Assembly: GCA_034440615.1 (NCBI GenBank)
Contig: JAOTOM010004671.1
Location: 306,001 to 370,000 of the forward strand
Direction of reading: 5' to 3'
DNA length: 64,000 bases
Source of the DNA: Ashinkailepas kermadecensis
Lineage: Eukaryota > Arthropoda > Thecostraca > Neolepadidae
The notes beneath the pieces are model-generated. The model had not been told where the DNA came from. It ran no database searches and worked only from the letters and a program-made list of their open reading frames with translations. The position numbers and the translations under genes were made by a program. Position 1 is the first letter of the stretch; each line of letters starts with the position of its first letter. Below are positions 21,834 through 33,511 of this stretch, piece by piece.

Positions 21834-22180
21834 GTGAGAGGAAAGGATGGCAGGTATTTACCTACTTTGCGTTGAAAAGCTTCTTTCGATACCGGAAATA
21901 GGTATGATGCAAGTTCAACCAAAGCTTATATTTATATAGAACACTGATACTTCATTTTTGAGCACACCATTAACTGGGTATGACAATTTGTGTTTTAAGC
22001 AATTCCAAAATTGTCAATGTCAGTTGATCGCTGGCGTACTCGCATCTAGGCGATGCCGCTGCACTGGTCTGTCAACTCGTCGATATTACGCCCAGTGCGT
22101 CGGGATTACGCCTAGTCAGTCATTGCGCTGGCTTTTTTGCGTCGAGATTACGCTAGGTGTGAACAGTCCATTAATGTCCA

Positions 22181-22984
22181 TACATATAAACATGCATATA
22201 TATATATTGCAAATTATGGCAATGTGTTGTATGTTTTAGCAAGCATACCTTGCATGGAAGCCGCGGATCAGAATTTGATTCGGCTCAGCTGCTCCTGATT
22301 GAAATTGGGTCGAATTAGAAATTATGTCACGACTTCAAAAACGTCATCGGTATCGTTATCGGTTGGGGGTGTTAAGGTGTTTCTGTGCGTGAGCTGAGAA
22401 TTGTGATCGAAGAGAAGAAAATAACTGCGTTTGAAGTTATCATAGTTTTGCTACAGTCGCGAAAAGGGCTATATATGTGAAGAAATATGCTTTACGGCGT
22501 CGAGGTCAGCCTTACGTCATGTCGAGCAAACCTGATGCTGTATAAACAAGGAGTAGGAACAATTTTGCTCTCACTAGATATGACAATTGGAACCCGGTAT
22601 GTCGCACAATCCATAGCAAACTAATGGGCGTTGGAAATTTGGAGCGGAGTGCCCTTCCTCTTCCAGTGCCCTTCTTAAAGACAGACCGATGTTGCTGACA
22701 TTGAATTTCCTGGCATCGATCATCTGGTGCCAGATATGAAGCTGCCATATTCCCTTCACTGCCCTTCACCGCGCCTCGACTATGCAGTGTCGTCAACACC
22801 GTCAAGTGCATCAGCCAGCTCCCAGACTGCTGGGATGCTATGTCGGAGCTCTGCATGTGATGCCAGGCAGCAGGTGCGTTGCTGAGGCGCGCAGCCAGTC
22901 CGCCCGAGCCTGTGTGTGAGCCGGTGTGTGAGCCGGTGTGTGAGCCTGTGTGTGAGCCGGTGTGTGTGTGTGGGTGTGTTGCAG
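22181..22984. other. end of cactus intron 2
   Basis: No gene is seen. From 22912 to 22970 a 12-bp unit TGTGTGAGCCGG/T is repeated about five times, running into a GT-rich tract and the exon 3 acceptor (gtgtgttgcag). The acceptor has no conventional pyrimidine tract; it is TG-rich instead. Confidence 0.6.
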
Positions 22985-23234
22985 TCTCCGCTGCACCTGG
23001 CGGCGCTCACCGGGCAGGCGGACCTGTGCCGGTACCTGCTGGTGGCCGGCGCCGACACCAGCCTGCGCGACCGGCGCGGCCGCACGCCACTGCACGTGGC
23101 GTGCCAGCGTGTCGACCTGGCGTGCGTGCACGCGCTGACGGTGCCCGTCAGCGTGCTGGAGAGCCGCGCGCTGCCGCTGCGCTACGTGTGTCCGCCGCCG
23201 GCGCCGGCACCTCTCGAGCAGTGGGATTACCAGG
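22985..23234 (+). CDS. Cactus/IkappaB exon 3 (ankyrin repeats 2-3)
   Basis: The acceptor is gtgttgcag| and the donor is CAGG|gtgagt. The exon begins in phase 0 and completes ankyrin repeat 2 (SPLHLAALTGQADLCRYLLV, then AGADTSLRDRR) and repeat 3 (GRTPLHVACQ). A Pro-rich insertion (YVCPPPAPAPLEQ) replaces the usual repeat 3-4 linker, where other IkappaBs also diverge. It ends in phase 1 with WDYQG, matching the 'NYNGxTCLHLA' junction. Length is 250 bp (83 codons plus one base). The IkappaB assignment rests on repeat order and joins rather than on one motif. Confidence 0.95.
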
Positions 23235-23353
23235 GTGAGTGATTGTGTCAGGCCATTCCGGCTGGGGTCGGCTCATACGGCGCTGTGGGGTCGCGCGCTG
23301 GGCTGACACTGGGCGGCATGGCGTCGCACTGGACGCGCAGGATGGCACACGTG

Positions 23354-23511
23354 GGGACGAGTGGTCTAGGGGTAAGATGCTCGTCTCACAATCGAAAGGT
23401 TGTGGGTTCGAGTCTCACCTGTCGCTACTCTTCGCCCGCGACCAATCGGCGTGAGAGATTGGCGACGCTACATGACTCAACGGTCGACGTGTCGTAAAAC
23501 CAATAACCAAC
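23354..23511 (+). mobile_element. tRNA-derived SINE with 16-bp target duplication
   Basis: Starting GGGACGAGTGGTCTAGGGGT (A-box-like) and with GGTTCGAGTC at 23405-23414 (B box), the head resembles a tRNA gene. A body about 90 bp long follows, ending GTCGTAAAACCAATAACCAA. A perfect 16-bp direct repeat CAGGATGGCACACGTG brackets it (23338-23353 and 23512-23527). A second copy lies at 59205-59365. It is inserted 120 bp downstream of Cactus exon 3. Its last ~55 bp resemble the dispersed LINE-type tails in this window, as expected of a SINE that borrows a LINE's reverse transcriptase. Confidence 0.9.
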
Positions 23512-23527
23512 CAGGATGGCACACGTG

Positions 23528-24187
23528 CGTGAAGCTGGCTGTTCCGGTGACGCATCGGCCGGCCAGTCGCCGGTGCCATGCCTCCCCGGCTGGACTGCCC
23601 GTCCTGTCGCACCACTCACGCCCCCGGCGCCGGCCGTTCTCCGCAGCGAAAACGTCACACGGCAAACAGCCGACTGGGTCGGACGGCCGGCGGGTGCTCG
23701 GCGGTCGGAACTACCGCTCGGCCACCGGTCGGAACTACCGCTGAGGTTTTGCGGAATGGCTTGACGTCACGCAGACGGTTGTCGAGCGTCACAGTGTCGG
23801 CTCGGTTTGTCCCCGGAGTCACGCAGACGTGGCGCCGGGGGCGTGGCCGCGACTTGGTGGCCGAGACAGCCAATCAGGGAGCAGGGCGGGCGGAGCGGTA
23901 GGCCAACAACTTTACGGAAGGTGGTACATACATTGCCGTTCAATCCCAATGCAACAACCCGATCACAAAGCAGACAACGTCACTGTCACCACTCTCTCGA
24001 CGAACGCTATGTGTACATGTATCAAATATAAACACCTGCCACTTCTTTTCATGCCGAAGGTGATATAGGTGTCCGAGATAGCAACAAACTAAGGGCGTTT
24101 ATTCTGAAAATTATTGAGCGGGTCCCAATATTTGGAGCCAATAGGCGGGCCCATATGGATTGGTAAAAGTTCAAATTTATTCTGGTG
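23528..24187. other. cactus intron 3, no gene seen
   Basis: GC-rich to about 23900, with a 21-bp direct duplication (GGTCGGAACTACCGCT) near 23702-23742. Open frames here overlap in several phases and show no domain. Confidence 0.5.
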
Positions 24188-24384
24188 AAAGCCAACATTG
24201 TGAGGGGTGGCAAAGCCAACATTGTGAGGGGTGGCAAAGCCAACATTGTGAGGGGTGGCAAAGCCAACATTGTGAGGGGTGGCAAAGCCAACATTGTGAG
24301 GGGTGGCAAAGCCAACATTGTGAGGGGTGGCAAAGCCAACATTGTGAGGGGTGGCAAAGCCAACATTGTGAGGGGTGGCAAAGC
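24188..24384. repeat. 24-bp minisatellite, ~8 identical copies
   Basis: Eight nearly identical 24-bp units (GCCAACATTGTGAGGGGTGG plus CAAA). The unit is a multiple of three without stops, so both strands look open with an 8-residue period (QSQHCEGW). Homogeneity implies recent expansion. Confidence 0.97.
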
Positions 24385-24596
24385 CTCCTCAGAAGTATTC
24401 GAATCGATAGCCATGCAACAGGCCGAATCATTGATCGCCTGTTCGGTGAGGACGTCATCCTCAAAACCATTCCTGCGCGGTTATGTTTGCCTGATTCATG
24501 GCCGGGAGGTTATGAGGCACCATTGAGGGCGCTTGACGAGCGAGAATAAATGGTGAGCTATAGGACTGCCATGCTGCATACGCAAGACATGGCACC

Positions 24597-25096
24597 ACGA
24601 AGCTGCACGAAGCTGCATCACAGCGCTGCAGGAAGCTGCATCACATCGCTGCAAGAAGCTGCATCACATCGCTGCAGGAAGCTGCATCACATCGCTGCAA
24701 GAAGACAGGGCATCACAGCGCTGCAGGAAGCTGCATCACATCGCTGCAGGAAGCTGCATCACATCGCTGCAAGAAACTGCATCACATCGCTGCAGGAAGC
24801 TGCATCACATCGCTGCAAGAAGACAGGGCATCACAGCGCTGCAGGAAGTTGCATCACATCGCTGCAAGAAGCTGCATCACACCGCTGCAAGAAGCTGCAT
24901 CACATCGCTGCAGGAAGCTGCATCACACCACTGCAAGAAGCTGCATCACATCGCTGCAGGAAGCTGCATCACATCGCTGCAAGAAGACAGGGCATCACAT
25001 CGCTGCAGGAAGCTGCATCACATCGCTGCAAGAAGACAGGGCATCACATCGCTGCAGGAAGCTCGCAAGACAGACATTACATCGCTGCAGGAAGCT
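24597..25096. repeat. 23-bp minisatellite, ~21 copies
   Basis: Units are AGCTGCATCACATCGCTGCA plus RGA; every fourth to sixth unit has an AGACAGGGC variant, giving a higher-order pattern. PstI-like CTGCAG recurs. The 274-codon plus-strand frame over it is a repeat artefact. Confidence 0.95.
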
Positions 25097-27893
25097 TGTG
25101 CATCGATCGCAACTGTATTCGGTTGGCAGTCCTGGCACTGAAGCGATGTGAAAACCAATGCGCTTCAGCCGAAACGGTGCTCCTCTGGCCGAACATGCTT
25201 CACCGAAGTCAAACTTCAATGCACTATGTCGAATTGTCGAGATCGAAAATTGTCCGTCACTGCCTGTTTTGTTTAGCCGTGCTACCAATAAGTGCATACG
25301 CCACACATAGCTGTCCAATGTGGGAACTTGCATTCCACCATTTGCACCAGCCTCGGGGCACGCATATCACGTGACACGACGTCATCACGTGACGTAATCT
25401 GGTGACCGATGGCAGACCGACCTGGCAGGCGAGCTGTATCGGCGCGATCATTGTGGCCAGTACAACCTTCAATGGGGTAGAGAATGCTGGTATTTCAGGG
25501 TAGATACGATGGTGAGCGATGTCTGACAAAAAGCTCAAGAACGGGTCTGGTGCCGCGTGAAGAAAGCAGGAGTTGAAGCGCACCAATGACGCCTTCAGTG
25601 TCTGAAAGGCGAGGCGGTCGGGTCAGTTCGTACATGTGAAGCTTTCGTGTAGATCAGAGTAGACCCTGCTTTACCCCGTCTCGAATGCATTCCTTTTGCT
25701 GGTGACTTGTGTAGCATTGATGCTAAAACAATATCAGAATGCTGGGAATGGGTCATTTCTGGAGTGCTACAAGCCCTTAAGAACATCTTTGGGCCTTTAC
25801 GAACGCCTACGAGCCCTTACGAACGGCTTTGGGCTCTTGCGAACATCTACGGGCCTCTACGAAAGTATACGGTCCCTATAGGAATGTACAGACCCCTACG
25901 GACGTCTACGGGCCCAGGTTGAGGTGGTCGGGGTCATAACTCGTGATGATTTTTGCCCCGTGAAGTATGGAACCACTTACCACTTACCGAATACTGAATC
26001 GTCCCTTCCAACACAATTTTAGCATCCTGCATCTAAGTATATGCTTAGGCGGCCTGCATTCACTGTTGATAACAGTGTCATGTTTACTTATAATTTGAAG
26101 AGTGAGGGGATCGGATGATGTGGTCCCAATGAGGATTTACCGAGAACAAAAAAAACTTTTTTTTCTAAGGAAAATCTACTCCTTTTCAAAACAAAGTGGC
26201 CTAAATGGGGGACCTCGAAATGTGTGTGGATAGCCCGGTACCCTTCGCAAAACACTCCCCTCCCTTTGAACAATTCCTGGCTTTGTCCCTGAGAGGCACA
26301 CGGTCACAAGTAAACATATACTTAAACGATGATCGCACATTTATGGGCGTGTCAATCATGTAAATGCTTCTATTTTCAAACTGTACCGTATTAAATAATT
26401 CAACAAGGTGAGATCGGCCCGGCATGCGCCGGACTTGGTTTCACCTAGGCTGTTCACCTAGGCTGTTTCGCCTAGGCTGTTTCACCTAGGCTGTTTCACC
26501 TAGGCTGTTTCACCTAGGCTGTTTCACCTAGGCTGTTTCGCCTAGGCTGTTTCACCTAGGCTGTTTCACCTAGGCTGTTCGCTGCACGAGCGATATCCAA
26601 CGACCCTCACCTCAACTCCACACATTTTGGAGGAGCTTGGCATGAACCCTACAGCATTTCTATGCAGTAAAACGAATTAAAACTGTCATTCTCTGCCATT
26701 CCCCCGAATACCTATGCACATGGTTCCTGTTGCCCACTGTGTGCCAGAGGCGCATCCAATGGGTTGCTTCGGCCGACATTCCATATAGAACCGTTCCATG
26801 TTTCGTGCCCCCCCCCTCCGTAGTAAATGACCATCCAAGATTTCCACAGGTGTACCGGAGGCGGGGTAGGCTGGCTACCTTGTATGGTGGTCCGAAGTCG
26901 TCAATTTCGTCCTTAAAAAAAAAGAGTTTGGTGGCGGGAGGCAGGCTCAAGTGCCCCCGGTACCTGTTCGTCACGATTAGGGGCGTGCGGAATCATAGAG
27001 GTCGTTTGCGCTGCCTTTAAAGCAGGTGGGATTTGCATGCAAGTTGAAGGTATGTGTATATGTACGATAAAGGAGTTTTAAGTTATAGTGTATGCGACGT
27101 TAAGTGCTGAAGGCAGATGAGGGTGGAGGAGGGGAAAGGATGGGGGGGGGTGCGGGGACTGTCTCTCAGATGATTAAGACGGTTTTGATAAAGCTTAGTC
27201 TACCATACATAATCCTCCAGAAGACAAGTTGTACTTTGGTGTGGGGAGGGTTCGGAAGAAAGTTGATATTTCCAGGGTGCCGGCATTCGCCTGCTCTTGT
27301 CGAAGAGCACCGGGGGATCTTTACCGCGCGGGCAAGGATGTACTTGTCCACACGGCGTCTCACGTCGACTGCGGCGCGTTAGTAAGAGTAATTAGTAGCA
27401 TGCGTTCTAGTTGGGGAGACCGGGCAGGATTAGTCTACCGACTCACGACCGGCCAGAATCGCCCGTGAAGGTGAAGCCATAGATTCCCAAGACCAAATTC
27501 CATAAAATCTGAAATTTTGGCGAACAAATTTGGATAGGTGTCCGGTCTGGACAGGATCTATCCAGATCATGCATATGAGACGCTTGAACAGCAAAATGAG
27601 AACCGTCAATCAACATTATTGGATATGTTCGCAATGTGCACTGGCTCTCTAATACTTATTTTCTTCTCAGGACCATTACACAAGAGCGATAACTGAAACA
27701 CTTGCAGACATTTTTACCGACAATGTATGCCGACTACTGGGACGATGTTGGTCTGAATTGAAAGTGTTTCAAATTTGGAACAGATTGAGATGCTTTATTT
27801 AACTTAAAGAATGCCTAACCCAGGAATGTCAGGGGTTCTAGGTACCGGAGGATAGGATCATTCTCCTTCTCTCATTTTGACATGATACACATA

Positions 27894-27938
<45 letters not shown>

Positions 27939-29259
27939 CGACATACATATATATATATGATATATATACAACGACATATATATATATATATATAACGATA
28001 GGCCAGGTGGTACTGCCACCTGGCGGCGGGAATAGTTGGTAAAAGTTACAGGCGGTGCGAGCGCACTGACGGACGTTATCCGACCAGATGGAGTCGGCAT
28101 AAAAGCCTTGAGAATAGCAAATGAAAACGGGAGATAGAAGCAGAATTTCAACTATAACTGATACCGTTATTTTCGGCATATATGCAAAGTATTTTGGAGT
28201 CTTTTAGACAGTGACGACGGAACGAGGGCGAAGGCTGCTGTCTCTATGCACTGCCCAGCATGGAAGGAGGGTTAAATATGTGGCTCCCCGCTCTAATTCT
28301 TCCTTGATTTTTCGTCATTGGTGGATGATGCCATATGGTGTTTGTGGCGAATGCTACACCTTTTTAATGTGAACTTCATCTTCATGGAATCATCATTGAC
28401 GTCGCAAATCCCCCGGGTGTTTCCCGGATAGACGGGACGAGACGGAATTTCAGTGATTGTTTCTTCATGCAGCGCCATGGTCATGGATCAAATGCTAAAT
28501 TTTCCGTGAGTAAGGAAAATCCTTGGCAGCGCCCCTGGAGACATGTGGAGCAGGGCAGTCGCCAGGCCTTTGGAGTTGGGGGGGGGGGGGGGTCAACCTC
28601 CTTGCCTCGATTGGCCCAATCCTTTAGTGAAGAAAATAATAGTCTCCGAGTTTAAGTCCCCTATTTGTATTCTTTTCCGGGGACCTTGACATCCTCAATC
28701 CCCCACTTCACCCAATGTTGCTTTGTGTCCTGCCAATATTTATGCTTAAAAATATGATGACATCGTATTCTTAACGAAAAAATAAGCTTTTTGATACGTT
28801 ACAATACGGTGGCCGACATTCCCGATGCCAGTTTGTGGGGGGCGGGGCGCTATGAGATCGGTGCTTCTTCCCGTCCAAATATTGCTGGCACAAATCGGTA
28901 CCGCTGAACGCCTCCGTGTTGCCCAGTTCTTCTTAGCCTGTGATTTTAAGGCCGTTCAGGAATGAAAAGCCCTGATTAAGTCATTGTCATCGCTGTGTTC
29001 GCTGTCCGTGGTTCTTGGACCTTACGTTGGGCTCCAGTGTTTTGTTCACCTCCATGCTCCATGTAATTCCACCTCTCCCTACACTCATGCAATCCCGCAT
29101 CCACCTAAATCCAATGCTGCCATACCACTGTCTGTGATACTTCATGCGTCGCATTGATTTCGCATCGCTATTTAATCGTAGCAAACGCAAATAACCTCCA
29201 ACAACTCCCAGCAGTAGCCCACCACACAACGCTGAGTGCTGGTCGTCCTCCGTACAGTT
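25097..29259. other. cactus intron 3, repeats only
   Basis: 25780-25918 is a degenerate ~21-24-bp array (GGGCCTYTACGAACRTCTAC). 26080-26293 is a transposon-like end whose minus strand begins CAGGGACAAAGCCAGGAATT. 26440-26580 is a 14-bp array CTGTTTCACCTAGG (about 10 copies, each with palindromic CCTAGG). 27895-27995 contains TA microsatellites. 28578-28592 is a G run. No exon is recognisable. Confidence 0.6.
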
Positions 29260-29272
29260 ACGATCTGAGATC

Positions 29273-29333
29273 GTTAGTTAGTTAGTTATTTGGGCTTTAG
29301 GGCGCTTCGACCAGAATTGATCATTCGCGCCCA
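29273..29333 (-). mobile_element. 61-bp LINE/SINE 3'-tail insertion with 13-bp duplication
   Basis: On the minus strand it runs GGGCGCGAATGATC, then a GCGCCCTAAAGCCCAAATAA block and an (AACT)n tail. It is flanked by a perfect 13-bp direct repeat ACGATCTGAGATC (29260-29272 and 29334-29346). Complete target duplications around only 61 bp show an extremely 5'-truncated retrotransposition of a LINE-type 3' end. Confidence 0.75.
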
Positions 29334-29739
29334 ACGATCTGAGATCAGCTCACGAACTGCTCATGCACTCATGTACATGATCAGCTCATCTGAGATCAGC
29401 TCAGTACGGTGCGGCACATCGGCTGTCTGCTGGAGCAGCGGACTTTCCACTCTGGTCGATGCATGCTCGGCGCCCGAGCCGCCGAAGTCTGGCAGCGCTG
29501 TTGCGGTCGGCTCCTGCGGGCGTGCGACGCTGGCGGTCTTTTGTGCGGGAACGGTCATGTCCTGACGTACATCCGGCTCACACTACACTACACTACTGCA
29601 CTACACTACAGCTGCAGGGCACATTGGTGGATCTACGTACGGTAAAACGGCGCCTACCCTCTAAGCCAAACCACCGATTTGTTTTAAATTGCACAAAATT
29701 ATTTTCATGAACATTGTGAAAGTTTGCTTGAAGTATATA

Positions 29740-29742
29740 TAC

Positions 29743-29788
<46 letters not shown>

Positions 29789-29975
29789 TTATATTTATAT
29801 ATATGTATGTGTATGCGTGTGAGTGTGTGTTTGTGTGTGAAGATGTGCGTAGATGTGTGTAGGTATGTGTAGGTATGCGCATGTGTGTGCATGTGTGTGT
29901 ACGTATGTGTACGTGTGTGTACGTGTGTGTAGATATGTAGGTGTGTGTGTGTGTGTGTGTGTGTGTTTGTGTGTG
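29740..29975. repeat. TA then TG microsatellite block
   Basis: A (TA)n run (29741-29786) followed by TGTGTG/TGTGTA-rich sequence to 29975. The 147- and 108-codon minus-strand frames are microsatellite artefacts. Confidence 0.95.
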
Positions 29976-31134
29976 TATTGCCAACATGGAGTAATGGGGA
30001 ACCTTGTAGTCCTTTAGGACTTTCGGAGTATTTCAAAGATCTGTAGTGCCCGCGGAAACTTCCTGTGGGACTAGTAATCTACGTTGCGTTCGAAGTCCAA
30101 CGGATAGTGCGTGACTGTCCAGGGGTGCTCCTGTTCCTCCCAGAAGTCTCCAGTGGCGCCCAGGATGGTCTCCTATGTAATTAGGGAGTTATTTTATCGT
30201 GCTCGTGGACGATCTGTGATGCCCAGAGATCTTGTTCGGCAGTCAGTGATGATGTAGTGATGCTCAGCTCCTTCTTGTGGTGTGCGGGACCTCATGTCGC
30301 TCATAGAGATCCAATAGCGCTTATGAATAGAGCCTCCTGCTTTGTTACCATACTTTTAAAACTGATCGAACAATGGCGACGCCCTATAAAAGAAGTTCGC
30401 CTCGTAAGGATTGTAATGCTTGCAGAATGCGGTATGATTGTTCTGAAAGACCGCAGACAAAAATGCGGAAAGCATGGCTGTTCTCAAGTTGATACCACTG
30501 GTGTTTCGGATGAGTTAGATTACTGTTGACAGCCTTTGATCTTGTGCACAATGTGCAGGCAATGGTCACGTATTTCTCTTCATCTGAGCTGCATTTCGTT
30601 ACTGAATAGTTAATGATACCTGACAGTCGGGCTTTGTGTTGACAGCGTTCCGCCAGAGATCATGCGGGATAGCGGGGTTTCCCGGACTTTATACTGCAAG
30701 CAGAGTGCGGATCAAGGCCCCACCCTCAATTCTAGAGGCTATCGTTAGCGAAGATTAAGACCAGGGCTTCCCTACCTGCTACCTGTTTCATACTAGGCTA
30801 GAGCAAGCAGTAGTCTGTCGGAATTCGACTTCCTATAAAATTATCTGAACGTTATGGGGACATAGTTCCAGATCAGGGCTTTCCCGCACATACTAATTGA
30901 TCTAACCCTGGATGGGATGGAAATTTTGCCAAGGTATGCCTTATTCTTGTGATGTCTTGGTGTGCACTAAATTTTGAGGGGAAGGACACATAGCGCAAAC
31001 CTGGCCTCGTTCATTGTGTCCATGAGCCGCGTGGCATCAGTGTTTATAACACATCTCACTCATATGTCTCTCACAGTAATGTTACAAAAAAACAAGCAAC
31101 TATTGCGCACATGCAAGGATTCATATTGGCAATC
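29976..31134. other. cactus intron 3, no gene seen
   Basis: Single-copy-looking intronic sequence. A 90-codon frame at 30257-30529 has no recognisable domain and is not called. Confidence 0.4.
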
Positions 31135-31695
31135 TGACCGATGTATAGGTGCGCCCCATGCCGCTGCGACACTGTGCCCACCGTTTGGCGCTGTCGATGT
31201 ATAGGTGCGCCCATGCCACTGCGACACTGTGCCCCCTTTGGCGCTGTCGATGTATAGGTGCGCCCCATGCCGCTGCGACACTGTGCCCACCGTTTGGCGC
31301 TGTCGATGTATAGGTGCGCCCCATGCCGCTGCGACACTGTGCCCACCGTTTGGCACTGTCGATGTATAGGTGTGCCCCATGCCGCTGCGACACTGTGCCC
31401 ACCGTTTGGCGCTGTCGATGTATAGGTGCGCCCCATGCCACTGCGACACTGTGCCCACCGTTTGGCGCTGTCGATGTATAGGTGCCCCATGCTGCTGCGA
31501 CACTGTGCCCACCGTTTGGCGCTGTCGATGTATAGGTGCGCCCCATGCCGCTGCGGCGCTGTGCCCACCGTTTGGCGCTGTCGATGTATAGGTGCGCCCC
31601 ATGCCGCTGCGACACTGTGCCCACCGTTTGGCGCTGTCGATGTATAGGTGCGCCCCATGCCGCTGCGACACTGTGCCCACCGTTTGGCGCTGTCG
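31135..31695. repeat. 56-bp minisatellite, 10 copies
   Basis: Very regular units (GATGTATAGGTGCGCCCCAT, GCCGCTGCGACACTGTGCCC, ACCGTTTGGCGCTGTC). A few have single-base deletions that shift frames. Frames are open on both strands as artefacts. Confidence 0.97.
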
Positions 31696-33426
31696 CGTTT
31701 CATCGTTGCAGCTGGTGCGTGGTTGCTGCTGCTGGCCAGGCTGGTCGTTGCGCTACCATTTGCAGCTTCAGACAGAGGGCGACAAGGCTAGTTCGAACCC
31801 ACACGACAATAGTTCGAATTATCGGAGTCGTGGTTTGCAAGTTCGGTCGGTTCTTTCGATTCAGAATTGAATGGGAAGTTCGGTGGTGGTATTCTTTTTG
31901 CCATAATTGTAGAAACTATATGTCAAAGCGACAATTGAAGACACGAAAGGTAAGAAGAAGGGCGAATAAGTACGCAAGTGTGTTCCACATGCCGGCTTGT
32001 TGTCAGGTTACTGCGATTTATGTGCCAAGTTTTGTTTTGGGAAACCTTGGTGGATACTTTGAGCAGAGAAGGCGGATTATAATCCTGTATGATGCATAGG
32101 TTAAATCGAGTAGACAAGTTTCATGTAATGGGCTTTTGGTTGCGAAAAAACGGACGAGGGACGAGCATTTACGGCATAATTCAATAATTTCAGTTCAGAG
32201 TTGCCGTCGTTTAAAAAAAAAAACACGTAGCGATGACGTCACACATGACGAGTCTCGAAACGTCCAAGCCCCCGAATCGCACGGAAAACATACGTATAAT
32301 TTTTCCACGCGAAGTATTTGAACTGACTCGTGTCATGGATAATAAGACTTCCCCTTCAGAAGCTGTTGCCACCTAGTTCCATCAGTGACATTCCATGAGC
32401 GGGGTAAACTGTAAGCTACATGCCAATGTTGAAAGGACTTGATAATTTATCAGTGAATAACGTGTCAAATATATTTTAAGTAGTGAATGCTGCACATTTT
32501 ACATCACATGATAGGTAAAATAAATGGGGATGCAGTTGAAGTGCACATGAGGCACATTGTGGAATTTCACTGAGCTTGCGAAAAGCATTACAAGTATGCT
32601 ACTGCTGGGGTTTCTGCAGTTTTGTGCAAAATGTATTGACAGTCTGGCATTATTGTGCCTTAATATATGCACGAGGCAAGTCTTGCATACATTTTACATC
32701 TATGAAGCAAATAAAGTGGTTAGGTTTGGTAAGATTAGGTTCGGTTCGCTTTTTATCTTATTTTTTTGTTTTGTTGAAGAAATCCTTTTTTTTAAAGTTC
32801 GGCCAGGTTCGGTTAGGGTTGATTGAAGCGCAGCATTTTTAGAGGCAAATTTGTTTGAAATTTGTCCACTTTTTATATTTTTTCTTGCATGTGAGGTTAG
32901 GCTATGTAAGGTTGGGCTATGTTGCATTTTTTGCATGATTTTTATGCTATGTTACCCATCTCAAAGGCCTTTCTTGGTGTTATTTTTCCCGCCAACTGAA
33001 CAATATGAATTTCCAGAGGAAATGAGTGATCACATCATATTGACTACATTAACAAACATTGCGTTGGAAAAAGAAATTCCACGAATTCAAAATTACCTTG
33101 AAGCACACATTTTCCAAATGCCTTGCCATCTTCAGCATGCTGCAGTCAGCTAGAAAATGTCAATTTTATTCACTTAATGCGAATATGAAAGGGTTGTGGG
33201 CATCCAAGTTTGCAACACGATGGATTCTCACAAGTCACGGTTCACATCTTTGTAAAATATGCTTCCATTTTGTGGAAGTGTTCTCCAAAATGGAGGATAA
33301 AGTCACTGTTTTCAAGCTAAACCTGGATGGAAAAACCTAAATTGTTGCACTCCTGAGGAAAGGACTCTGGTTCAGCTCCTTCAACCTTCAGCGTACCCAC
33401 GTCTATCAAAATGCTCGTACCTCTGT
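31696..33426. other. cactus intron 3, no gene seen
   Basis: AT-rich sequence with 'ggttaggtt'-type arthropod motifs (32715-32910). A segment at 32985-33110 resembles one inside the hAT-type element (16160-16300), sharing GCCAACTGAA, AAATGAGTG and AAATTCCA blocks, so both may derive from one dispersed repeat. Confidence 0.45.
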
Positions 33427-33440
33427 CTAGCAGTGGTGCA

Positions 33441-33497
33441 ATGGGCGCAAAATGACCACAGCAGTCGACGCGCCCTAAAGCCCAAATAACTAACTAA
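33441..33497 (+). mobile_element. 57-bp LINE/SINE 3'-tail insertion with 14-bp duplication
   Basis: Contains ATGGGCGCAAAATGACC, CAGTCGACGCGCCCTAAAGC and CCAAATAACTAACTAA. It is flanked by a perfect 14-bp direct repeat CTAGCAGTGGTGCA (33427-33440 and 33498-33511). It is the same family as 29273-29333 in the opposite orientation. Confidence 0.78.
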
Positions 33498-33511
33498 CTA
33501 GCAGTGGTGCA

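Larger units (their letters stand above)
19383..22173 (+). mobile_element. 2.79 kb P/THAP-type DNA transposon
   Basis: The left end TAATGGACTGCTCACACCTA and the right end, read inward as TAATGGACTGTTCACACCTA, continue identically through GCGTAATCTCGAC, an inverted repeat of over 30 bp with one mismatch. Directly abutting copies of ATGTCCA (19376-19382 and 22174-22180) form the target duplication. Near the left end is a THAP-like mini-exon (19725-19793), the N-terminal DNA-binding module of P-element transposases. TAATCYCGACGCA-like motifs repeat inside the right end. No complete transposase is found, so the copy is non-autonomous. A hAT MITE is nested at 20745-20956. Confidence 0.8.

Noticed and set aside
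21413..21922. 169-codon minus-strand ORF as a gene
   Set aside because: It runs antisense through the end of the P/THAP-type element with no recognisable domain.
23354..23425. A functional tRNA gene
   Set aside because: A and B boxes are present, but the sequence continues into a SINE body and tail, has a target duplication, and cannot form a full cloverleaf with good stems.
24550..25374. 274-codon plus-strand ORF
   Set aside because: Mostly translation of the 23-bp minisatellite.
31060..32099. ORFs of 187-210 codons on both strands
   Set aside because: Translations of the 56-bp minisatellite.
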